This document shows positions 43,804 to 56,000 of a DNA stretch of 64,000 nt, in pieces. Positions within the stretch are counted from its first letter, which is position 1; each line of letters begins with the position of its first letter. The notes under the pieces were generated by a model. The model was not told the origin of the DNA. It was given only the letters and a program-made list of their open reading frames with translations, and did no database searches. Origin of the DNA: Pelomonas sp. Root1217 (lineage in GTDB: Bacteria > Pseudomonadota > Gammaproteobacteria > Burkholderiales > Burkholderiaceae_C). The translations under genes were made by a program, and so were the position numbers. The stretch lies in assembly GCF_001425705.1 (NCBI RefSeq), contig NZ_LMDC01000028.1:248946-312945 (forward strand), given 5' to 3'.

Positions 43804-44040
43804 ACAGCACGAGCCCACTCCGTCGCGGCGCTCCAGGCGGGATCGCACCCCGCCTGCAACCGCATCGGCTTGGGTTCGCGCTCCAGTTTCCTTGTCTCTC
43901 AGGCACGTCGGCTTGGCCGCTCGACACGCCGGGGCAAAGGCTCAGATCAGCACAACGCTTCCAGTTTCGGGGGCGGGCCAGAAATGGCCCAACGCCGCCA
44001 TGCCGCAAGGCAAGGCGGCCATCAGTACAGGTGAGAAAAC

Positions 44041-47000
44041 ATGTCAACCGTCATCCCCGGCATTTCGCCATCTGTCATCCCGAACCTCAGCACGACGACG
44101 ATCCGAAATTGGACGACGGAGGACTACGCGGCCCTCAGCACCGACCAGCTGATCGCGTTCACCACCGCCCAGGCCTCGGTCATCCTGTCCAGCAGCCTGG
44201 CGGTCCTGAAGAGCGACCAGATCCGGGCCTTCCAGACCGAAGACCTGCGGGCCATCGCAACCAGCGCCCTGGCCGGCTTCAGCTCTGACCAGATCCAGGC
44301 CCTCAAGACCGACCAGGTCCAGGCCCTGAGCACCTCGCAGATCGCCGTCCTGTCGACGGTCCAGATCCAGGGCCTGAGCAGCGCCGACATGGTGGCGCTG
44401 ACCTCCGCCCAGATCGGCGCGCTGACGTCCGCCCAGCTGGGCAACCTCTCCACGGCCCAAATAGCCGCCGTCGAGACGGCCGACATCAAGTCGATCACCA
44501 CCGCCGCGTTGCGCAACCTGTCGTCCACCCAGTTGGACGCCTTCACCAGCGACCAGCTCCGCGCCCTCTCCAGTGGCCAGGTCAATTCACTGACGACGAG
44601 TCAGGTCAATACGCTCGGTACGGCTGACCTGAACAGCCTGAGCAGCAGCCAGTTCGCCAACCTCTCCACGGCCCAGGCCCAGGCCCTGACCGCCACCCAG
44701 CTCGGCAACCTGGCCACCGACAACCTGAACGCGCTGGGCACGGGCCATTTCGCCGTACTGTCGTCGACCCAGTTCGGCGGGCTGACCACCAGCCAGCTGG
44801 CCAAGCTCGAGACCGCTGACCTGCGTGCGGTCACGACCGCCGCCCTCAGCGGCCTGTCATCCGACCAGGTCGGCGCCCTGGCCAGCGACGCCGTGGGCTC
44901 GCTGACCACCAGCCAGATCGCAGCCCTGGGCAGCAACCAGGTTCAGGGCTTGACCACCGCCGACATGGTTGCGCTGACTTCAGCGCAGGTCTCTTCGCTC
45001 ACCTCCACCCAGGCGGCCAAGCTCTCCACGGCCCAGATCGCGGCCATCGAGACCGCGGACGTCAAGGCGCTGACCACCGGCGCCCTGCGCAATCTGTCGT
45101 CCGACCAGCTCGACGCCTTCACCAGCGACCAGCTGCGTGCGCTCAGCAGTGGCCAGATCAATTCGCTGACGACGGCCCAAGTCAACACGCTCGGCACGGC
45201 CGACCTGAACAGCCTGACCAGCGGCCAGTTCGCCAACCTGTCGTCCGCGCAGGTCCAGGCGCTGACCAACACCCAGCTCGCCAATCTCGCGACCGATAAC
45301 CTCAATGCCTTGGGCACCGCCCAGTTCGCAGCGCTGAACTCCAGCCAGTTCGGCGCTCTGACGACAGGCCAACTCGGCAAGCTCGAAACCGCCGACCTGC
45401 GCGCCGTCACGACCGCGGCCTTGAGAGGCCTGTCCTCCGACCAGATTGGCGCCCTGGCCAGCGACGCCGTGGGCTCGCTGAGCACCGCCCAGGTGGCCTC
45501 GCTGGGCACCGCCCAGGTCAAGGGCTTGACCACCGGCGACATGGTTGCCCTGACCTCGGGTCAGGTCGCCGCGCTGAACTCAACCCAAGCCGGCACATTG
45601 TCGACCGCCCAGTTGGCGGCCATCGAGACGGCCGACATCAAGTCGCTGACCACGGGCGCCCTGCGCAACCTGTCCTCCGACCAGCTCGACGCCTTCACCA
45701 GCGACCAGCTGCGCGCCTTGAGCAGCGGCCAGGTCAATTCGCTGACGACGGCCCAGATCAACACGCTGGGTACGGCCGACCTGAACAGCCTGACCAGCAG
45801 CCAGTTCGCCAACCTGTCCACGGCCCAAGCCCAGGCGCTGACCAACACCCAGCTCGCCAACCTCGCCACCGACAACTTGAACGCGCTGGGCACGGCTCAA
45901 TTTGCGGCCCTGTCGTCCAGCCAGTTCGGCGCGCTGACCACCGGCCAGCTCGGCAAGCTCGAAACCGCCGACCTGCGTGCGGTGACTACCGCAGCCCTCA
46001 ACGGCTTGTCCTCTGATCAAGTCGGTGCGCTGGCCAGCGACGCCGTCGGCTCGCTGACGACCGCTCAAGTTGCTTCGCTGGGCACCGCCCAGATCGACGG
46101 CCTGACCACGGGTGACATGGTCGCCCTGACTTCGGCCCAGGTCGCTGCCATCAATTCGGCCCAGGCCGGCAGCCTGTCCACCGCCCAGCTCGCGGCCATC
46201 GAGACCGGTGACATCAAGTCGCTGACCACCGGCGCCCTGCGCAATCTGTCGTCCGACCAGCTCGACGCTTTCACCAGCGACCAGCTCCGCGCGCTCAGCA
46301 GCGGCCAGATCAACTCGCTGACGACGGCCCAGATCAACACACTGGGTACGGCGGATCTGAACAGCCTGACCAGCGGCCAGTTCGCCAACCTGTCGTCCGC
46401 GCAGGTCCAGGCGCTGACCAACACCCAGCTCGCCAACCTGGCGACAGACAACCTCAACGCGCTGGGCACCGCCCAGTTCGCTGCGCTGAGCTCCAGCCAG
46501 TTCGGCGCATTGACCACCGGCCAGTTGGGCAAGCTCGAGACGGCCGACCTGCGCGCCGTCACCACCGCTGCGCTCAACAATCTGTCGTCCGACCAGGTCG
46601 GCGCATTGGCCAGCGACGCGGTCGGCTCGCTGTCGACCGCTCAAGTGGCCTCGCTGGGCACTGCCCAGATCAAGGGCCTGACGACCGGTGACATGGTCGC
46701 CCTGACCTCGGGTCAGGTTGCAGCGCTGAACTCCACGCAGGCGGGCAGCTTGTCCACCGCGCAAATCGCTGCGATCGAGACGGCCGACGTCAAGTCGCTG
46801 ACGACGGGTGCCCTGCGCAACCTGTCTTCCGACCAGCTCGACGCTTTCACCAGCGACCAGCTCCGCGCGCTCAGCAGCGGCCAGATCAACTCGCTGACGA
46901 CGGCCCAGATCAACACACTGGGTACGGCGGATCTGAACAGCCTGACCAGCGGCCAGTTCGCCAACCTGTCGTCCGCGCAGGTCCAGGCGCTGACCAATGC

Positions 47001-50000
47001 CCAGCTCGCCAATCTGGCGACGGACAACCTCAATGCGCTGGGCACCGCTCAGTTTGCGGCACTGAACTCCAGCCAGTTCGGCGCGCTGACGACCAACCAG
47101 CTTGGCAATCTCCAGACGGCCGACCTGCGCGCCGTCACCACGGCCGCACTCAACGGCCTGTCCTCAGACCAGGTCGGTGCGCTCGCCAGCGACGCCGTCG
47201 GCTCGCTGACCACCGCTCAAGTGGCCTCGCTGGGCACCGCCCAGATCGACGGCCTGACCACGGGTGACATGGTCGCCCTGACCTCCGCCCAGATCGCTTC
47301 GCTGAACTCCACGCAGACGGGCTCTTTGTCCACCGCCCAACTGGCTGCGATCGAGACGGCCGACATCAAGTCGCTGACGACCGGCGCCCTGCGCAACCTG
47401 TCCTCCGACCAGCTCGACGCCTTCGCCAGCGACCAGCTCCGCGCGCTGAGCAGTGGCCAGATCAACAGCCTCACCACCGGCCAGATCAACACGCTGGGTA
47501 CGGCGGATCTGAACAGCCTCACCAGCAGCCAGTTCGCCAACCTGTCCTCGGCCCAAGTCCAGGCACTGACGAACACCCAGCTCGCCAACCTCGCCAGCGA
47601 CAACCTCAATGCCCTGGGCACCGCCCAGTTCGCGGCGCTGTCGTCCAGCCAGTTCGCGGCGCTGACCACCGGCCAGCTTGGCAAGCTCGAGACCGCTGAC
47701 CTGCGCGCCGTCACGACGGCTGCCCTCAACGGCCTTTCTTCCGACCAGATCGGCTCACTGGCCAGCGACGCCGTCGGCTCGCTGTCGACCGCTCAGGTAG
47801 CCTCTCTGGGCACTGCCCAGGTCAAGGGCCTGACCACGGGCGACATGGTCGCCCTGACCTCGGCCCAGGTCGCCTCGCTGAACTCGACCCAGGCGGGTGC
47901 GCTCTCCACCGCCCAGATCGCCGCCATCGAGACGGCCGACGTCAAGGCCATCTCCACCGGCGCCCTGCGCAACCTGTCATCGGATCAACTGGACGCCCTG
48001 ACCAGCGACCAGCTGCGCGCACTGAGTTCGACGCAGCTGAACGCGCTGACCACCAGCCCGCAGCTCGTCAACATCTCCACGGGCGACCTGAACGTGCTGA
48101 CGACGGCCCAGATGGCCAACCTGTCGACAGCCCAGATCCGTTCGCTGACGACCGACCAGCTCGGCAACCTGTCGACCGACAACCTCAACGCCCTGGGCAG
48201 CGCCCAGTTCGCGGCCCTGTCCTCCAGCCAGTTCGGTGCACTGACGACCAGCCAGCTCGGCAAGCTCGAAACCGCTGACCTGCGTGCGGTCACGACCGCC
48301 GCCCTCAACGGCCTCTCCTCAGACCAAATCGGCGCCCTGGCCAGCGACGCCGTCGGCTCACTGACCACGGCGCAAGTCGCCTCTTTGGGCACTGCGCAGA
48401 TCAAGGGCTTGACCACGGGCGACATGGTCGCGCTGACCTCGGGCCAGGTCGCCTCGCTGAACTCCACGCAGGCAGGCAGCCTGTCTACCGCGCAACTGGC
48501 CGCGATCGAGACTGCAGACGTCAAGTCGCTGACCACGGGCGCCTTGCGCAATCTGTCTTCCGACCAGCTCGACGCCTTCACCAGCGATCAGCTCCGCGCC
48601 TTGAGCAGCGGCCAGGTCAATTCGCTGACGACAGCACAGATCAATACGCTGGGCACGGCCGACCTCAACAGCCTGACCAGCGGCCAGTTTGCCAATCTGT
48701 CCTCGGCCCAAGTCCAGGCACTGACCAACACCCAGCTCGCCAACCTCGCCACGGACAACTTGAACGCGTTGGGCACGGCCCAGTTCGCAGCCTTGTCGTC
48801 TAGCCAGTTCGGCGCGCTGAGCACCACCCAACTGGCCAAGCTCGAGACTGCCGACCTGCGCGCCGTCACGACCGCTGCCCTCAACGGTCTGTCTTCCGAT
48901 CAAGTCGGTGCGCTGGCCAGCGATGCCGTCGGCTCGCTGACCACCGCTCAAGTCGCTTCGCTGGGCACCGCCCAGATCGACGGCCTGACCACGGGTGACA
49001 TGGTCGCCCTGACCTCCGCCCAGATCGCTTCGCTGAATTCCACGCAGGCGGGCTCCTTGTCCACGGCCCAATTGGCCGCCATCGAGACCGCGGACGTCAA
49101 GTCATTGACCACCGGCGCCCTGCGCAACCTGTCGTCCGACCAGCTCGACGCCTTCACCAGCGATCAACTGCGCGCCTTGAGCAGCGGCCAGATCAACTCG
49201 CTGACGACCAGCCAGATCAATACGCTGGGCACGGCCGATCTGAACAGCCTGACCAGCAGCCAGTTCGCCAACCTGTCCTCCGGTCAAGTTCAGGCGCTGA
49301 CCAACACCCAGCTCGGCAACCTCGCCACTGACAACCTGAACGCGCTGGGCACCGCCCAGTTCGCAGCCCTGTCGTCCAGCCAGTTTGGTGCGCTGACCAC
49401 CGGCCAACTCGGCAAGCTCGAAACCGCTGACCTGCGCGCCGTCACCACAGCAGCCCTCAATGGCCTGTCCTCAGACCAGGTCGGTGCTCTGGCCAGCGAC
49501 GCCGTCGGCTCGCTGACCACCGCTCAAGTCGCCTCGCTGGGCACGGCCCAGATCAAGGGCCTGACCACCGGCGACATGGTCGCCCTGACCTCGGCCCAGG
49601 TCGCTGCGCTGAACTCCACGCAGGCGGCCAGCCTGTCCACCGCCCAACTGGCGGCCATCGAGACGGCTGACATCAAGTCGCTGAGCACAGGTGCGCTGCG
49701 CAATCTATCTTCCGACCAGCTCGACGCCTTCACCAGCGACCAGCTGCGTGCGCTCAGCAGCGGCCAAGTCAACAGCCTGACCACGTCCCAGATCAACACA
49801 CTGGGCACGGCCGATTTGAACAGCCTCACCAGCGGCCAGTTCGCCAACCTGTCCTCTGGCCAAGTCCAGGCGCTGACCAACACCCAGCTCGCCAACCTGG
49901 CGACAGACAACCTGAACGCGCTGGGCACCGCCCAGTTCGCGGCGCTGAACTCCAGCCAGTTCGGTGCATTGACGACGAGCCAGCTCGGCAAGCTCGAAAC

Positions 50001-53000
50001 CGCTGACCTGCGTGCCGTCACGACGGCCACCCTCAACGGCCTGTCTTCCGACCAGATCGGCGCGTTGGCCAGCGATGCCGTCGGCTCGCTCACGACGGCG
50101 CAAGTGGCCTCGCTGGGCACCGCCCAGATCGACGGCCTGACCACGGGTGACATGGTCGCACTGACCTCGGCCCAGGTCGCGGCCATCAGTTCGACCCAGG
50201 CCGGCAGCCTGTCCACCGCCCAGATTGCCGCCATCGAAACCGGCGACGTCAAGTCGCTGACGACTGGCGCCCTGCGCAATCTGTCGTCCGACCAGCTGGA
50301 CGCCTTCACCAGCGACCAGTTGCGTGCGCTCAGCAGCGGCCAGATCAATTCCCTGACCACGGGCCAGATCAATACGCTCGGCACGGCGGACCTGAACAGT
50401 CTCACCAGCAGCCAGTTCGCCAACCTGTCCTCGGGCCAGGTCCAGGCGCTGACCAACACCCAGCTCGCCAACCTGGCGACAGACAACCTCAATGCCCTGG
50501 GCACCGCTCAGTTCGCGGCGCTGTCGTCCAGCCAGTTCGGTGCGCTGACCACCGGCCAACTGGGCAAGCTGGAGACGGCCGACCTGCGCGCCGTCACCAC
50601 TGCAGCCCTCAATGGCCTGTCCTCAGACCAGGTCGGTGCGCTCGCCAGTGACGCGGTCGGCTCGCTGACCACCGCTCAAGTCGCTTCGCTGGGCACCGCT
50701 CAGATCGACGGCCTGACCACGGGTGACATGGTCGCCCTGACCTCCGCCCAGATCGCTTCGCTGAACTCCACGCAGGCAGGCTCTTTGTCCACGGCCCAAC
50801 TGGCTGCGATCGAGACGGCCGACATCAAGTCGCTGACGACCGGCGCCCTGCGCAATCTGTCCTCCGACCAGCTCGACGCCTTCACGAGTGACCAGTTGCG
50901 CGCCCTGAGCAGCAGCCAGATCAACTCGCTGACCACCAGTCAGATCAACACGCTGGGCACCGCCGACCTGAACAGCCTGACCAGCGGCCAGTTTGCCAAC
51001 CTGTCCTCCGGTCAGGTTCAAGCGCTGACCAACACCCAGCTCAGCAATCTCGCCACTGACAACCTCAACGCCCTGGGCACCGCCCAGTTCGCGGCGCTGA
51101 GTTCCAGCCAGTTCGGCGCCCTGACCACCAGCCAGTTGGGCAAGCTGGAGACGGCCGATCTGCGTGCCGTCACGACCGCGTCGCTCAACGGCCTGTCCTC
51201 AGACCAGGTCGGTGCGCTGGCCAGTGACGCCGTGGGCTCGCTGACGACCACTCAAGTGGGCTCGCTGGGTACCGCCCAGATCAAGGGCCTGACTACCGGC
51301 GACATGGTCGCCCTGACCTCGGCCCAGATCGCTGCCATCAATTCGACCCAGGCTGGTAGCCTGTCCACTGCGCAAATCGCTGCCATCGAGACGGCCGACG
51401 TCAAGTCGCTGACCACCGGCGCCCTGCGCAACCTGTCCTCCGACCAGCTCGACGCCTTCACCAGCGACCAGTTGCGCGCCTTGAGCAGCGGCCAGGTCAA
51501 TTCGTTGACGACGGCCCAGATCAACACGCTGGGCACGGCCGACCTGAACAGCCTCACCAGCAGCCAGTTCGCCAACCTGTCGTCCGCGCAGGTTCAGGCG
51601 CTGACCAACACCCAACTCGCCAACCTGGCCACGGACAACCTCAACGCACTGGGCACGGCCCAGTTCGCGGCGCTGTCATCCAGCCAGTTGGGCGCGTTGA
51701 CCACTGGCCAGCTCGGCAAGCTCGAAACGGCTGATCTGCGCGCCGTCACGACCGCCGCATTGAACGGCCTGTCTTCCGATCAGGTCGGCGCCCTGGCCAG
51801 TGACGCCGTGGGCTCGCTGACGACCGCTCAAGTGGCCTCACTGGGCACCGCCCAAATCAAGGGCCTGACCACCGGCGACATGGTCGCGCTGACCTCAGCC
51901 CAGGTCGCTGCCATCAATTCGACCCAGGCCGGTAGCCTGTCCACGGCGCAAATCGCTGCGATCGAGACGGCCGACGTCAAGTCGCTGTCCACCGGTGCCC
52001 TGCGCAACCTGTCCTCCGACCAGCTCGACGCCTTCACCAGCGACCAGCTCCGCGCCTTGAGCAGCAGCCAGGTCAACAGCCTCACCACGAGCCAGGTCAA
52101 CACGCTCGGCACGGCCGACCTGAACAGCCTGACCAGTGGCCAGTTCGGCAACCTGTCCTCGACCCAGGTCCAGGCGCTGACGAGCACCCAGCTCAGCAAC
52201 CTCGCCACAGACAACCTGAACGCGCTGGGCACCAGCCAGTTCGCTTCCCTGAACTCCGGCCAGTTCGGCTCGCTGACCACCGCCCAACTCGGCAAGCTCG
52301 AGACCGCCGACCTGCGCGCCGTCTCGACGACCGCGCTCAACGGCCTGTCTTCCGACCAGGTCGGCGCCCTGGCCAGCGACGCTGTTGGCTCGCTGACCAC
52401 GGCACAGGTCGGCTCGCTGGGCACCGCCCAGATCAAGGGCCTGACCACCGGCGACATGGTCGCCCTGACCTCGGGCCAGATTGCCGCCATCAACTCCAAC
52501 CAGGCGGGCGCACTGTCCACCGCCCAGATCGCTGCCATCGAGACGGCTGACGTCAAGTCGATCTCTACCGGCGCGTTGCGCAACTTGTCCACCGATCAGC
52601 TCGATGCACTGACGAGCGACCAGCTGCGCGCCCTGTCGTCCACCCAGCTGAACGCGCTGACCACCAGCCCGCAGCTCGTCAACATCTCCACGGGCGACCT
52701 GAACGTGCTGACGACGGGCCAGATGGCCAATCTGTCGACGGCGCAGATCCGTTCGCTGACGACAGACCAGCTCGGCAACCTGGCGACCGACAACCTCAAC
52801 GCGCTGGGCACTGCCCAGTTCGCGGCCCTGTCGTCCAGCCAGTTCGGCGCGCTCAGCACCAGCCAGCTGGCCAAGCTCGAAACGGCTGACCTGCGTGCCG
52901 TCACGACCGCAGCCCTCAATGGCCTGTCTTCCGATCAAGTTGGTGCCCTGGCCAGCGACGCCGTCGGCTCGCTGACGACGGCGCAAGTCGCCTCGCTGGG

Positions 53001-56000
53001 CACCGCCCAGATCAAGGGCCTGACCACGGGTGACATGGTCGCCCTGACCTCGGGCCAGGTCGCCTCGCTGAACTCCACGCAGGCAGGCAGCCTGTCTACC
53101 GCGCAACTGGCCGCGATCGAGACTGCTGACGTCAAGTCGCTGACGACTGGCGCCCTGCGCAACCTGTCGTCCGACCACCTTGACGCCTTCACCAGCGACC
53201 AACTGCGCGCGCTCAGCAGCAGCCAGGTCAACAGCCTCACCACGAGCCAGGTCAACACGCTCGGCACGGCCGACCTGAACAGTCTGACCAGCGGCCAGTT
53301 CGCCAACCTGTCCTCGGGCCAGGTCCAGGCGCTGACCAGCACCCAGCTCGGCAACCTCGCCACCGACAACCTGAACGCGCTGGGCACCAGCCAGTTCGCT
53401 TCCCTGAACTCCGGCCAGTTCGGCTCGCTGACCACCGCCCAGCTCGGCAAGCTCGAGACCGCTGACCTGCGCGCCGTCACGACGGCCGCCCTTAACGGCT
53501 TGTCTTCCGACCAGGTCGGCGCTCTGGCCAGCGACGCCGTCGGCTCGCTGACCACGGCACAGGTGGGCTCGCTGGGCACGGCCCAGATCAAGGGCCTGAC
53601 CACGGGCGACATGGTCGCCCTGACCTCGGCCCAAATTGCCTCCATCAACTCCAACCAAGCGGGTGCGCTGTCCACCGCCCAGATCGCCGCCATCGAGACC
53701 GGTGACGTCAAGTCCATCTCCACCGGCGCCCTGCGCAACCTGTCGACGGACCAACTCGACGCCCTCACGAGCGACCAGCTGCGCGCGCTGAGCTCGACGC
53801 AGCTCAATGCGCTGACGACCGCCCCGCAGGTCAGCAATCTGTCGACGGCCGATCTGAATGTGCTGACCACCGGCCAGATTGCCAATCTGTCGACAGCCCA
53901 GGTCCGCGCGCTGACCACCGACCAGCTCGGCCACCTGACCACCGACAACCTCAATGCGCTGGGCACCGCTCAATTCGCGGCGCTGAGTTCCAGCCAGTTC
54001 GGTGCGCTGAGCACCAGCCAACTGGGCAAGCTCGAAACCGCTGACCTGCGTGCCGTCACGACCGCCGCCCTCAATGGCCTGAGCTCCGACCAGATCGGTG
54101 CGCTGGCCAGCGACGCCGTCGGCTCGTTGACCACTGCCCAGATCGCTGCACTCGGCACCGACCAGATCAAGGGCCTGACCACGGGTGACATGGTGGCCTT
54201 GACCTCGGCCCAGGTCGCCGCCCTCAACTCCGCGCAGGCGGCTGTGCTGTCCACGGCCCAGATTGCCGCCATCGAGACCGCTGACGTCAAGTCGCTGTCC
54301 ACGGCTGCGCTGCGCAACCTGTCTACGGACCAGCTGGATGCCCTCACGAGCGACCAGCTGCGTGCCCTGTCCTCCACCCAGCTCAATGCGCTGACCACCA
54401 GCCCGCAGCTCGCCAACCTGTCGACGTCCGACCTGAACTCACTGACGACCGGCCAGATGGCCAATCTGTCGACGGCCCAGGTCCGCGCGCTGACCACTGA
54501 CCAGCTCGGCCATCTGAGCACGGATAACCTCAATGCCCTGGGCACCGCCCAGTTCGCGGCGCTGAGCTCCAGCCAGTTCGGTGGCCTCGCCACCAGCCAG
54601 CTGGCCAAGCTCGAAACGGCTGACCTGCGCGCCGTCACCACGGCGGCTTTGAATGGCTTGTCCTCCGACCAGGTCGGTGCCCTGGCCAGCGATGCCGTCG
54701 GCTCGTTGTCCACGGCGCAGGTCGCCTCGCTGGGCACCGCCCAGATCAAGGGCCTGACCACCGGTGACATGGTCGCCCTGACCTCGGGCCAGATCGCCTC
54801 GCTGAACTCCACGCAGGCCGGCAGCCTGACCACGGCCCAGATCGCCGCGATCGAGACAGCCGACGTCAAGTCGCTGACCACCGGTGCCCTGCGCAACCTG
54901 TCCTCTGACCAGCTCGACGCCTTCACCAGCGACCAGCTGCGTGCGCTGAGCAGCAGCCAGGTCAACAGCCTGACCACGGCCCAGGTCAACGCCCTGGGCA
55001 CGGCCGACCTGAACAGCCTCACCAGCGGCCAGTTCGGCAACCTGTCTTCGACCCAGGTCCAGGCCCTGACGAGCACCCAGCTCGCCAACCTCGCCAGTGA
55101 CAACCTGAACGCCCTGGGCACGGCCCAGTTCGCAGCCCTCACTTCGGGCCAGTTCGGCGGCCTGAGCACCAGCCAACTGGCCAAGCTCGAAACCGCTGAC
55201 CTGCGCGCCGTGACGACGGCCGCCCTCAATGCCCTGAGCTCCGACCAGATCGGTGCCCTGGCCAGCGACGCGGTCGGCGCCCTGTCCACGGCGCAAGTCG
55301 CCTCGCTGGGCACCGCCCAGATCAAGGGCCTGACCACGGGTGACATGGTCGCCCTGACCTCGGCCCAGGTCGCCGCCATCAACTCGGCCCAGGTGGCCGG
55401 CCTGTCCACCGCCCAGATCGCGGCCATCGAGACGGCCGACATCAAGGCCCTGTCGACGGCTGCCCTGCGCAACTTCTCGACCGACCAACTGGACGCGCTG
55501 ACCAGCGACCAGCTGCGTGCGCTGTCCTCGGCCCAGCTCAACGCGCTGAGCACCAGCCCGCAGTTCGCCAACCTGGGTACCGCCGACCTGAACGCGCTGA
55601 CCACCGGCCAGGTCGCCAGCCTGTCGACGGGGCAAGTCCGTGCGCTGACTTCCGATCAGCTTGGCAACCTGAGTACCGACAACCTCAACGCCCTGGGAAC
55701 CGCTCAATTCGCGGCGCTGAGCTCCAGCCAGTTCGGCGCCCTCGCCACCAGCCAGCTGGCCAAGCTCGAGACGGCCGACCTGCGCGCCGTCACGACGGCA
55801 GCCCTCAACGGCCTGTCTTCCGACCAGGTCGGTGCTTTGGCGAGCGACGCCGTCGGCGCCATGACCAGCGCCCAGGTGGCCTCGCTGGGCACCGCCCAGA
55901 TCCAGGGCTTGACCACGGGTGACATGGTCGCCCTGACCTCGGCCCAGGTCGCGGCCCTGAACTCTGCCCAGGCCGGCTCGCTGTCCACCGCCCAGGTCAC

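Larger units (their letters stand above)
43695..44040 (+). other. 346-bp gap between the giant genes
   Basis: No gene was seen. In order it holds the hairpin at 43715-43740, a second imperfect hairpin at 43757-43777 (AACCCGGC-CTTTTT-GCCGGTT), the CTAGCATG element at 43796, featureless GC-rich sequence, and GGCCATCAGTACAGGTGAGAAAAC before the ATG, similar to GGCCGTCAGCACAGCAGGT ahead of gene 1. AGGTGAG at 44029-44035 is the ribosome binding site. Confidence 0.6.
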
